From NCBI GenBank assembly GCA_021030905.1, contig JAGFMI010000022.1:558001-622000 (forward strand): a stretch of DNA of 64,000 nucleotides, read 5' to 3'. Positions 12,443 to 23,300 of the stretch are shown piece after piece. The first letter of the stretch is position 1. Every line of letters starts with the position of its first letter. A model generated the notes under the pieces. That model was not told the DNA's origin. It saw nothing but the letters and a program-made list of their open reading frames with translations, and made no database searches. The DNA comes from Pyrenula massariospora (taxonomy: Eukaryota; Ascomycota; Eurotiomycetes; Pyrenulales; Pyrenulaceae). The position numbers and the translations under genes are program-made.

Positions 12443-12967
12443 CTATTCGTCGATCTGAAACAGGACTCGTATCCACAGGCTGCATCCCTCACAACCCACG
12501 TAAAATTCCCCTTCTCCTGCATCTGCAATTTTCTCCAGCTGCTCCTCCCTAACAATGTACCCTCTCTTCAAGCCACACCGACAATCCTTGAACCACTCTC
12601 CAGTCTTGGTGTCAAAGATCATCTCGTCTAAGTCGACGTCCTCGACTCCATTATGTACGCCGGGGCCCGCGGTCTTTCCATTTGTTTGATCATTTCTCGA
12701 GGCTGCTTTCAGCTCATTGATGTATTGCGCACGCAGTCTTGGGTCTGAGAGTGTTTCGTAAGCGGCCGAGATCTGGTCAACACTGTAGATGGTAATTTGA
12801 TCCCTGTTGATGATCTCGATGCCCTTACCCTTGTCAGGGTGGTGTCGCAAGAGCGCCTTGCGATAAGCGAGCTTCACAGTATCTTTAGAAATGTGTGATA
12901 GAGAGTCTCGAGGGAGCTCAAGGACTTCGTAGTGAGTGGGCGCGATACGCGAGATATTGTTGTTCAT
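12443..12967 (-). CDS. DPH4: Diphthamide biosynthesis protein 4 (J domain, CSL zinc finger)
   Basis: DnaJ-type co-chaperone (yeast Jjj3) needed for the early radical-SAM steps of diphthamide synthesis, where it is thought to deliver iron or electrons to Dph1-Dph2. The 174-residue product starting at MNNNIS has the J-domain HPD motif in LLRHHPDKGKG and the DPH-type zinc finger CRCGLKRGY...VGCEGC at the C-terminus. The frame is open for 76 codons further upstream, but that extension has no J-domain homology and the ATG at 12967 gives the usual family length. One exon. The window also carries DPH6, which acts last in the same pathway. Confidence 0.9.
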   Translation of the reverse strand: MNNNISRIAPTHYEVLELPRDSLSHISKDTVKLAYRKALLRHHPDKGKGIEIINRDQITIYSVDQISAAYETLSDPRLRAQYINELKAASRNDQTNGKTAGPGVHNGVEDVDLDEMIFDTKTGEWFKDCRCGLKRGYIVREEQLEKIADAGEGEFYVGCEGCSLWIRVLFQIDE

Positions 12968-14035
12968 AGCATGGCTATCCGGCGTATTAGTAAAAAGTTT
13001 AGAGGACCAAGTGGGATGATGGTTTGTGAGGCTGTCAGATTCGTGACAAAGCACGGACCACGTTTTTGCGTCGGCTAAATATCGGGCTCGCTCTAGAATA
13101 TTTGACACCAAATGACGCAGGACAAATATGTCTTCACAGATCCTTTCGAAATTATCGCTTGAATTAGGTTTAATCTGCCAGAGGCAGTGCACCATCAGCT
13201 TCCTATTGAATGCTAACAGAGCTCTCTTGCACTATTAAAATGCCAGGAGAGGAGGGTCTTCGAAAGAGCGGCCTGCCCACCCAACTACCTTCCATATTGC
13301 TCTCAAAGCTGGCAGCTATGCTAGCACTTCATGATCTAGACCTCGGACATCAGATTCGGCACTAATTGACTTGTCCCATGAATGTCTCATTCAATGTTGG
13401 ACACACAGGAGCGATATAATTCGCTTAAGTTCAACTCTCCACACTGCTATGCCTAGTAGTGCATTAGACTTTTTTCACTTGTCCTAATGTCTCTCAAGAT
13501 GTCCTGACCCGACGGAGTTGCTTTGATTATGTCCCTTTCTCAACGAAGACGACGACTTCCTTAAACAACAACTTTTCTTAGCGTCGCTTGTGAGAATATA
13601 TCGATAGCAGAATTTGGACCATTGTCATTATGGTCTCTTCTCGCAATATACTCACTTCATGGCCTTGAAGGCAGAGGCAGCGCCAACTATCAGATTAGGG
13701 GAAAGCTTGGGGAGGAGTCAGGGAAACCCCCCTTTCCTTGATAAAAGACCGTTAGTAGTGGTGTCCAGAACGCGCTTCAATAGTCGCCATCCATGGCCAT
13801 CTATGCTGAGAAGGTGCTCCGAACACTCACATGATGTAATTTTCACTTTCCTTTCATGTTCTTCCATGGTCATTCATTTCTCGTTCTCTTTGCTCCAACA
13901 TCTATCAACCTCCTCCCTCTTACCTAGCCCGATTGAACTCAATACTTAGAAAAAATCACTCAGCTTCAACAGAGCATCGTATTTCTTTTCGAATCCGAGA
14001 AGCTCCGCAGATTCTACAACAATCAAAACATCAAA
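12968..14035. other. Divergent promoter region of DPH4 and the secreted-protein gene
   Basis: Holds the DPH4 promoter on the minus strand and, from about 13850, a pyrimidine-rich plus-strand leader ending in TCAAA just before the secreted-protein ATG. A 111-residue frame (13614-13949) is not convincing as a gene. Confidence 0.45.
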
Positions 14036-14524
14036 ATGCAATTCTTTAACACTCTACTCTGTTTTCTCGCGCTCATCCTCACGCTCACCTCTCCAATTAC
14101 CGCCGGACCACCGCCTGGTGCGCCTTGCAATCTGGACAACATGGTTGCCGGCGACTTGATGTGCTCAAAAGATGGGTGCGATGTGGTAAGTCTTGTGAAC
14201 ATTGCTGTCTCTTAATCTTTCACCTGTTTTCGATGATCGTAAAGCTCATCTGAGATGATAGCTCCAATGCCGAGGAGTTGATCCGCACTACAAATGGGTA
14301 GTACGTGAGAATTGTAAGTGGCATTCAAGACAACACGCGGGGGCTCGTTCTCGATCTGCCCTGGGCTCGTCTTTACGCTTTGTCATCAAGTTCCGGTGAC
14401 TGACATGGAGCAATCTGCAGGTGGTCCGGCTCATGTTTGCTTTGATGGCAATAATGGACAATATGGACCGAACACCTATTGCGATGCCAAGAAGAAGCCT
14501 AAGAAAGGTCATTGCGGGGCCTAG
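14036..14524 (+). CDS. Small secreted cysteine-rich protein (effector-like)
   Basis: Built from three exons (14036-14185, 14262-14313, 14421-14524) with introns GTAAGT...GATAG and GTAAGT...TGCAG, giving 101 residues. The first 23 residues are a clear signal peptide (Leu-rich core, cleavage after ITA). The mature 78 residues hold eight cysteines with spacing C-x11-C-x4-C-x4-C-x14-C-x5-C-x13-C-x10-C, enough for four disulfides, and a Lys-rich stretch KKKPKK before the last Cys. No domain is recognised. The splice model is supported because it keeps frame across both junctions, brings in two Cys codons around the second intron and ends at a stop. Such proteins are often host-contact effectors or antimicrobial peptides; that role is inference. 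Confidence 0.8.
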
Positions 14525-15968
14525 GTGATCTTGGTGAAGATACCGAGTCCAAAGCACGGTATATTGTAAGGGGTGGGTGAGGATGGAAAGAATTGTTTGA
14601 TCAATAGGCATCTCAGATGAGAGCTTGCACAGATACGGCAGAAAGCTTGTGAGAAGCAGGCGAGGTCAGGGATTGAACGCCATGGTTGATAGACGAAGTA
14701 GAGCAAGTTGTGCCTTGCTGTAACAACCCTGTCTAGATTCTCGTGAAGGTTGTAGAGGCAAACGCCTACCTAACCAAGGCTACATCATCTCACAAAGCCA
14801 AGAGATAGCTAAGGCCTGAGCTTCCCAAGAAGTAAGTCAATACCTAAGCTTTCCAAGAACGCCCCCGCGATAGCTTGAAAGTGCCAAGGTATGCTTGTAG
14901 TCCCCCTGCAGACCCCTTGGCACCAAACATGATCACGTCGCACAAAGCAAAGGCTCGTAAGCCTGCCGCATGATCCGTCGGAGCTCCGCATGAACAATGT
15001 TAAAGAAGTCAAGGCGAAATTCCCAAGAACTCCTCCGGATAAGGAAACATGGTGAGATGCCACGAGGCTGCGATGTGGTGACGGAGCTTGGACCCACGGC
15101 ACCAACGGCTCAGCCTTGTGCGGTGCCTTGCCTTTCGGTTTTCGGTTCCGTAAAAATCGCCTATTTGCTCGTGCGAAGACTGTATCTGACACGCGACAGA
15201 GCCTTGGATGTCGAAGAGCAAGGTTGAACAAAGGGCTCATCTGTAAAGACGACGTATGACCGACACCGCGGATGGGGCGGCCGTGGTGGGGCATCTAGAA
15301 CGCATACAATTGCTCGAGGGAGTTAGGGCAGATGGGGATAATAGTACCGTCTTACAGAGTGTGGGAGCGCGCGATCTATCTTGCTAGCCCGTATCGGCCT
15401 CTAATCAGACCATCTCTCTCGGAGTCTTAATGATGGGACGGGAGCATTTTTCCCCTCACTGGACTGCATCCTCGATCGTTTCCACGGGTCAACCTCAGCT
15501 TTATCCAATCCGACCAATCCTTCCACTAACGCCGCAGATAATCCACTTTTCCAGCCTCACAGCATCATCAAAATGCACGATATCAGAAGGCTCCCTTGCT
15601 TAAAATTGTGCGCGCTGTGCCGTCCGCGCCCCCACTCTTACTCGAAAATCACCTTTAGTTCTCGGCGGATCCATTTCTTAGTGGGCCTGTGGCGCTTCCC
15701 CGTCCTGCAACTGCGAATGACATAACAACACCCCCCGGCACGCAACTTTTCTTTGTACCTCTATCGAGCTTGCTTCCCTCGTCTTTTCTCACTTCTTGAA
15801 ATTGTCCTGCACACCACTGCGGTCATAATCACTCCTGCGACCTTAAGCTCATCAGCTTCTCCCTTGAAAAGCGAACGGTACATGGAACAATTAGCTCGAG
15901 AGCTGAACGTTTTCTATACCTGCTTCAAACAGGCGATTCGCGCAATTAAGTGGAGGTGAATCTTCAAA
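14525..15968. other. Intergenic, no gene recognised
   Basis: Contains a 9-bp inverted repeat (14881-14889 with 14915-14923) and a motif close to CTTCCCAAGAA three times (about 14819, 14855 and 15018). A 161-residue minus frame (14809-15294) has no family features. From about 15480 the sequence becomes pyrimidine-rich, fitting a long leader for the permease gene. Confidence 0.4.
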
Positions 15969-17868
15969 ATGGACTCAGAACCAAAATTCGGCACCACCAA
16001 GCTGGGTTTAGAAATGGACATGGAGAATGGAGGACAGCCGAGGAGATTGAGTCGCATTGCGCCTCCTCCAGCAGCTTCGATCTCGGATGATGCCAATAAG
16101 GACGTATCGCTCCAATTGCAAATGGAAGAGGGCAACGCGATCAAATACAGGACATGCAGCTGGCAAAAAGTGAGTTCTGTCTCGCTCTAATACCTTGTCT
16201 CCCTACGCGCTTTTTCATCGAGTTCACCCGTGACACAATGGTATTTACGAGTTTAATTAATATTTGTTTGGTCGGAGACGTGTCGCGCCCATGGTACAAA
16301 ATGCTAACTTGTGATAGACTGCAGCATTGCTCTTCTCTGAGTATATTTGCTTAGCTATCATGTCATTCCCCTATTCGTACTCTGTACTCGGACTGGTTCC
16401 CGGACTGATATTAACGGTCGTCCAAGCCGCATTTGTTCTTTACACCTCGATTATTGTTTGGTACGTAGTTATGCCTTCTTGCTGTTATTTCCAACACCTT
16501 ATAATCAAATTAGGGAATTCTGTCTCAGACATCCAGAGACACGCGATGTCTGCGATATCGGGCAAATGCTTTTCTGGAACTCAAAGGCAGCATGGTACTT
16601 CACTGCTGTGATGTTCATCCTGAACAACACCTTCATTCAAGGCCTTCACGTGCTCACAGGTATGTCTTCACCGCGGCGTAGCTCAAAGCCCATATTAAAA
16701 ATATTCTGCAGGCGCTCGCTACCTCAACACGATCACAGGCCATTCGGTCTGCACCGTCGGCTTTGCCGGCATCATGACCATAATTTCGTGGGTCTGTTCC
16801 ATCCCTCGAACATTCGACACTCTGTCCAAAGGCGCGACTCTCTCGGCTTTCTTCACGTTCATTAGCGTTTTACTAGCTGCGATCTTTGCCGGCGTTGAAG
16901 CACACCCAGCCAAATATAACCCCGACCCCAACCACATCGACAAGGCGACAGGGCTAAAGATGGGCGGCGAGCCGGTGGTACTTGCTATTCCTGCAGCAGG
17001 CACAACATTCGTGGCTGGTATGAACGCATTCCTCAATATCTCATATACCTTCATTGGACAGATTACCTTGCCAAGCTTCATCGCGGAGATGAAAGAGCCA
17101 AGGGACTTCAAGAAAGCTTTATGGATGGTGACGATCGCGGAGGTCATTGTGTTCAGTCTCGTTGGAGCTGTTGTATATGCTTACACTGTACGTCAAGCAA
17201 ATTCATCTGCTTTTCCCATAACCTCTTCAAGCATACTAAATCTAAGCCCTAGGGAACCCAATACAATACCGCCCCTGCGTTCTACTCCCTTGGAAACAAC
17301 ACCTACAAAATCGTCTCCTTCTCCTTCATGATACCCACTCTGATCTTCCTTGGCGTCCTCTATGCTTCCGTCTCAGCCCGTTTTATATTCTTCCGAATTT
17401 TTGCGCACAGCAAACATCTCAACAGCCACACTGTTGTTGGGTGGGGAACCTGGATTGGCATCCTACTCATCACGTGGATTTTTGCCTTCATCATTGCGGA
17501 GGTCATCCCATTCTTTGTTGACTTACTAAGCTTGATGAGCTCGCTGTTCGATTCGTTCTTTGGATGGATCTTCTGGGGTGTGGCGTATATGAGGATGCGG
17601 AGGGCAGAGTATGGGCCTGGATGGTATCGTGAGCGGGGTGCCAGGGGATGGGGAGGAATGTTGCTGAATGTTTTCATCATCGGATGTGGGCTCTTATTCT
17701 TGAGCGCTGGAACTTATGTAAGTGTCCTCTCTCCACTCGCCCAGATTCGAGACGGGCTTTTTGCGGATATTCGACTAATATGCTTTTCAGGCATCGGTGG
17801 AAAGCATCATCCAAGGCTACGACGCGGGTAGCTTCGGAGGGGCTTTTAGCTGCGCAAATAATGGATAA
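15969..17868 (+). CDS. Amino-acid permease, AAAP family (Neurospora MTR-like)
   Basis: Polytopic membrane transporter of the amino acid/auxin permease family (Aa_trans), similar in motif order to the Neurospora neutral amino-acid permease MTR. Six exons: 15969-16169, 16318-16460, 16514-16659, 16712-17187, 17253-17717 and 17791-17868; all introns are GT-AG and the 502-residue product stays in frame. The N-terminus is hydrophilic (about 65 residues) and ends in YRTCSWQK, followed by the first helix in ALLFSEYICLAIMSFPYSY. About ten to eleven hydrophobic segments follow. The family signature FCLRHPETRDVCDIGQMLF and the long segment AFLNISYTFIGQITLPSFI are present. Expected site is the plasma membrane, by proton symport. 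Confidence 0.9.
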
Positions 17869-18527
17869 AATGGCCGTGTTCGATGCTTGCAGATGGTGTT
17901 TCAAGAGACCGTAGCTTTCGCTAGATTTTCCAGGCGTCCAAACAAAGTCTAGATCTAATGCTCTTAGGTTCATGCTTCCCTACGATGAATAACCAGACTG
18001 GTCTTCTTTATCCCGCACATGCAATATTTCCAAGACTTCCTCTTAGATGTCGTGAGATCTCGTACTTGTAGAATGCAGAACAGATCTCTTAGATAGCAAC
18101 ATGGGTATACCAGCGCCTTTTCCAGGCATACGCTTAGGTTACGAGACTGAGGTCGGGAGAATATAGAACGATAGACTGTTGAAATGCGGCATTCTGTTAT
18201 CATTCCTATTCTTTCGGACCCTAGAAAGCTAAGCATCTGGGTTTGTTAGTCCACTTTACTTTTAGTTATAGTAACAGTGAGCACCTTCCAAATCCAAAAA
18301 TGACAGCTTCTTGTTGAGTAGATCTAGATTTTCCGCATCATGTGAAGCCTTCAGCGTCCACTGTCGAAACCCTATATCTGACCGCGTCGGCCAAGCAAAA
18401 CCTCTAAATATCAACCACGACTCGACATTGCGAGCAATGCAATGAGTGCTCGAGAATTAAACGAAACATATCATAAAAAGTATACCTCAAAGGGATCGCA
18501 AAGAAAGGAGCTTACTACGTCTACTCT
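17869..18527. other. Intergenic between permease and TRAPPC13
   Basis: Permease 3' region followed by the promoter of TRAPPC13. I see no coding frame with family features. Confidence 0.5.
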
Positions 18528-20022
18528 ATGGCGCGCCCACGTGCAGGCTCCACCTCCGAGCTGTCCAAAGAACCGCATTCGGTATCAATGAAAGGTATGT
18601 AAGGAGGCGTTCGACACATGCACCATCTTTCCACTCCACCCTACTCAATTCAAGCTAACACATTTTCTACCAAGTCCTCAGGTACCGGGCACATTCCTCG
18701 ATCTAGCTCTCCGCCTGACCATCAGCAGACTGTCCCGCCCGTCCCTCACGCCTCAGCATCCGCTTCCGGAGGGCATTCCGAAGATCCCGCGCTCCGCCTC
18801 TCTAGCGTATCCTTATGTGGCACCTGAGTCGGAGGGTGGGGATGGGTTTGTTCTTACGCCACTTGTGAGTTGCTTGGTTCTATTTCTCGTTTTGGATTGG
18901 TCCTTCTTTAGTCAAGTCATGAAGAGGAAACTCGCAGGATATGATACATTCCTTTTACTTTCTTCCTCCATCCACACATTCCCAAGAAACACCCCACCAT
19001 CTATACCTCACCACTCCCTCCCCTTCTCCCTCCTTCCCTCATTACCCCCAAAACTAACACCCACCCCCCGCCAAGCTCTCCCTCCCCCCCTCCTTCGGCA
19101 CCCCCCACGTCGGCCACCCCTTCACCTGCACCCTCGCCGCAACCAACGACTCCCCCGCACCCCTCCCCCACGTCTCCCTAACCGCCGAACTCCAAACCCC
19201 CTCCCAAACCATCCCCCTCCCCCTCTCTTCCCCTTCCCCCATCCCTTCCCCCCCCAACCCCCTTCCCCCCGGCGACACCGTGTGCGGGATCGTCCGCTTC
19301 GACCTCCGCGAGGAAGGGAACCACGTGCTCGCTGTCAGCGTGTCCTATACTTCAGCCGAAACCGCGGGGACAGCAGAGAGGACGCGGAGTTTCAGGAAGC
19401 TGTACCAGTTCGGCGCGGCGCCGGCGCTGAGCGTGAGGACGAAGGTGAGCGAGTTGGCGGGGTTGGAGGTTGAGGAGAGGCGGGTGGGGGAGCCGTTTGG
19501 GAGGGTGTGGTTGGGACGGTGGGTTGTGGAGGCGCAGGTTGAGAATTGCTGTGCCGGTGGTGGGGGTGAGGAGGGGGGAGAAGGGGGAGGAGGAAATGGG
19601 GGGGAGGGGGTTGTTGTTGAGGTATGCCTACGATTTTTTTGTCTTGGGTTTTGGGGGGATTTTTGTTTTTATGTTGATTGTATATGGCTTTTTTGCGTGA
19701 GCAAGCTGCTGATCATTATCCTCCCATCCAAAAACAGCGCGCCATATTCCACCCCCGCCCTCCACTCCTCGCCTCGAACCTCGCCGCCGACGACAACGAT
19801 CAAGCGGACCAGATGCGTATGCTGCTAGCGCCGAGGGACGTGCTGCAGCTAGCCTTCCTGATCGAGCAGGAGCAGGGAAACCGCGAGGGGCTGGAGCAGT
19901 TGAGCAAGGATCTGAAGCGGGATGGGCGGACGGGGCTGGGGAGTCTGGAGATTGGGTGGCGGAATGGGATGGGGGAGAGGGGGTTTTTGAGGACGGGGGA
20001 GCTTTGGTCGCGGAGGCGGTGA
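18528..20022 (+). CDS. TRAPPC13: TRAPP complex subunit TRAPPC13 homologue (DUF974)
   Basis: Subunit of the TRAPP tethering/GEF complex in Golgi and autophagy traffic. Four exons (18528-18594, 18707-18864, 19076-19621, 19738-20022) give 351 residues. The N-terminal KEPHSVSMK joins ALRLTISRLSRPSL, the conserved family start. This uses the AG at 18705-18706; the earlier AG at 18680-18681 would run into a stop. The core FVLTPLLSLPPSFG, FDLREEGNHVLAVSVSY and FRKLYQFGAAPALSVRTKV, and the C-terminal RDVLQLAFLIEQ and DGRTGLGSLEIGWRNGMGE, are characteristic. Exon 3 ends in a long Gly/Glu run (GGGGEEGGEGGGGNGG) not usual for the family. The coding strand is C-rich in early exon 3 and G-rich later. Confidence 0.85.
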
Positions 20023-20347
20023 TGAGGGGAGTTGCAGGGATGGGGAGGGATTGTGGTGTGACATGGTATGTATATGTGTAGAGGGGTACTTTACATACTT
20101 CGGTTCTGTATAGACTGCATATGGCTTGTATTCTCTTTCCTTCGGAAATGATATTGCGCGGATACAGTGCTATATAAGGGTCAATTTGTTCTGGCGTCAT
20201 TGAGTATAAGAGAACTTCGGTATAAGAAAGATTTACTTTCGTCAAAGGGAATTTCTTACGGTGAGCTCCTCCAGACCAGCTGGAGGAGACGACCTTCAAC
20301 TACGCTAGCTAAGATAAAAGACTGGCTCTCCCCTTTCCCTTTGCCTG
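20023..20347. other. Convergent intergenic between TRAPPC13 and PKS
   Basis: Holds two 3' ends facing each other. I see no further gene. Confidence 0.5.
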
Positions 20348-23300
20348 TCACTCCTTGGCTCTCGCCTCGTCCATCCTCCCAACAGCCACCTGAACCAACC
20401 CATCAATACTCTTTGCATCAAAAACCTCCGGCACCGAAATATCCACCTGCAACTCTGCAACCAAACGTTAGCATCACCTGTCCCTCCCTCGGAGACAGAA
20501 CAAAACTCACCACGATGAAACCAGTACTGGCAGCTGACACCACCTAGCGAATCCAACCCATAGCCCACCATCGACGTCCCATGTGTCTCCAAACCCTCCT
20601 TCCCAAACCCTAACAAACCAGCCAAAAATTGAACAAAGGCATCCAACACCACCCCCTTCCTCTTTCCCCCACCCACCCCGCTCACCCTCTCCCTCAACCT
20701 CCCGCCTTCCTCCCTCCCCCCAACCCCCTCCCCCTCTCCGTCCCGATAATCCATCAAATGCGAAAACTCCCCCAACTCCGTCCAATAAACCTGCATCCCC
20801 TCTCTCCCCTTCCCCCCCACAATCCTCCCCCCAACCCTCCCAAACATCTCCAACCCCGTCAACACCACCCCCCTCTCCCTCCCCCGACTCTCCAAAATCG
20901 CAGCCTCCACAATCTTCCCCAAATGCCCCTTCCTCAGCGCCGATAACCCGCTCCGCCGCAACGTCCCTAGTAGCTCCGCCTCCCCGCGCCCCTCCAGCTC
21001 ATGCAAAACCCCGACATCCACCATCGCGCCCAGCGCGACCGCCACCCCCGTCAACCCCAGCGTTTGCGTGCGGAACTCGGCCAGCGCGTTCAGAAACGTA
21101 TTCCCGACATTATAACCCGCCTGGTTGCGGTTCCCCAGCACGCCCGCAATGCTCGAGAAGAGGATGAAGAACTCGAGCTCATCCCCGTGGGAGAGCGTGT
21201 CGAGGTGCAGATTCCAGGCGCTGTCGATTTTGAGGCGGAGGGCGCGGTCCCACTGGGCGCCGGACATGGCGGCGAGGGGCGCGTCGGCGAGGAGCATGGC
21301 GAGGTTGAGGATGCCCCGGATCGGCATGCGGTGGCGGATGGAGGCGAGGGCGGCGGAGAGGGAGGCGGGGGAGGTGGCGTCGGCGAGGAGGATGGTCACT
21401 GTGGAGGGGCCGTGGGTGGCGTTGAGGTGGGAGACGGTTTCCTGCGCGGCTGCGGAGGTGGCGCCGGAGCGGGAGATGATGAAGAGGGATTTGGCGCCGT
21501 GGGCGGTGAGCCAGGTGCAGAGGTAGCGGCCTAGGCCGCCGAGGCCGCCGATGAGGATGTAGGCGCCGGTGTTGGAGAAGAGGGGGAGTTTGGGGTTGTG
21601 AGTGAGGATGTGGGGGTTGAGGGTTGGGGCGGTTTTATGGGAGAGGAGGGTGGTACAGGCGGATGTGAGTGAGATGGAGAATGCTGTTTGAACGCTTGAT
21701 AGGGGATGGACTTGTAATGGGATGGTAGAAGCATCGGGCGATTTGAAGTGGTGACGGAGGGCGTTGCTTCCATGCTTAGACTGGAGATACTTCGTGACTG
21801 AGATGGGGACACCGTTGACCATAACGCCGCTTGAGGTGGATAGACAGAGCGTGAAGTCTGGCGCTGAACTCGTATCTTCAAGGACCTTGGCTCCATAGAG
21901 CCCGCAAATGCGCTTCACTACATCCTGGAGAGGGCCATTAATATCAATGAAGAAGCGATCCCCTAGTCTTGCTCTAGCAACTCCGTCGACAACACTCAGA
22001 GCATGGGCGGCGAGAGCTAACGAAGCTGCAGCTTGTTGTGTTTCCGTGTCTGCTTGGATGGGAAATAGCTGGGGAGAAAGTACGTTCACAGTCTTTCTGT
22101 GGGCACCTGAGAAGGACCATCCGACGACAGAGGTTCCAGCGACGAGCTCATCGTTGCTCGAAGCAACCACTCGTCCAGCGAAGAAAGTTCCCAAGTGTCC
22201 CTGGTCAGATGGCGGCGTTTTGTTCTGAGATGCGAGAAGATCTTGAATATCAACAACTGAATAATCGACAGCGACCTCAACAATGCCTTGGCCAGGTGTC
22301 TCCCTAAAGATGTCAGACTCGGATGAAAACACAGCCGCCTGGCGCGGTGCAGCCAGCGATACTTCGTAATCCCGATTTCCGAGGAGCGATGAAGAACGCA
22401 TTGGACCGGTCACGCCAACTCGAGCCGCAAGTTCGTCGTCGGGGCGATACCGTAAGATCTGGACGTCAGATCCCACGGCATGCTGTCTCGTTTCCCCATG
22501 CTCACAAAACAAACTCGCGTACGCCTTCTCGATTTTGTCTTTCATGGAACTCGTAGGCTCCGAAGACTCCATCTCCAGCCATGTCACTTTTAAAGCCGGT
22601 TGTTCGGACTGAATCGTTCGTAAAAGGTTCCCTGCTAGGCCGTGAAATGGGGACCTTTGCTGGCTTAGACTGACCCATAAGATGCTGTCTGCAAAGTTCA
22701 TGAGTGTCTGAAGCCAGGGGATGAGGTCTGAACCACTCCATTTGGCTATGATGGATTGTTCATCTGCTTCGATAACAATGGCGTCAAACTTCTCTTTAAA
22801 GATAGTAGCGTTGAACTTTTGAGTCTCCTCGGGATCCAATCGATAGCGTTGGTGAGGCTTGCATACTCCGTCTAGTGAAGCATCTAGTTCAGATGTTTTT
22901 GGCTCGCCTAAGGTAAAAAGAATACGTTGACGTCTAGACAGATCAAGGTCAGGTATTGATCGCTTGCGCCATAGCTGCCATGGTCCTCTACGGTCCTGAA
23001 ACGCAACTGTTCCCACAGGTGCTAAATACTCCTTCAAAGCGCGAAAATCTGAGGTTGTATTAGTACACAAGAGTCCGTCTGGAATTACACGATCAACGTA
23101 TTCTTCAATGTCTTGGTCAGCAGCGAGAAAAACGATGTGGTAACAAGATTCTCGGGACAGTTGATTGTAATATCTGACGCGTTCTGGCATCATTCGACAA
23201 GCTTCACCTTCAATATGAAGGGCAGAGAAGCCATGGCGAGACTTTCGGTCTAGTCCCGGAAGGTGTCTGATAATTTGTGACACCATTGAATCGTCTAGTC

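Noticed and set aside
12443-13195. Extended 250-residue reading of DPH4
   Set aside because: The extra 76 N-terminal residues have no J-domain similarity and the family is normally about 170-180 residues.
14809-15294. 161-residue minus-strand frame
   Set aside because: Sequence is compositionally random, with no family features. The plus strand of the same region also has frames.
18680-18681. Upstream acceptor AG for TRAPPC13 exon 2
   Set aside because: Using it leads to a stop (GGC ACC TGA) and loses the conserved LRLTISRLSRPS start. The AG at 18705-18706 keeps the family alignment.
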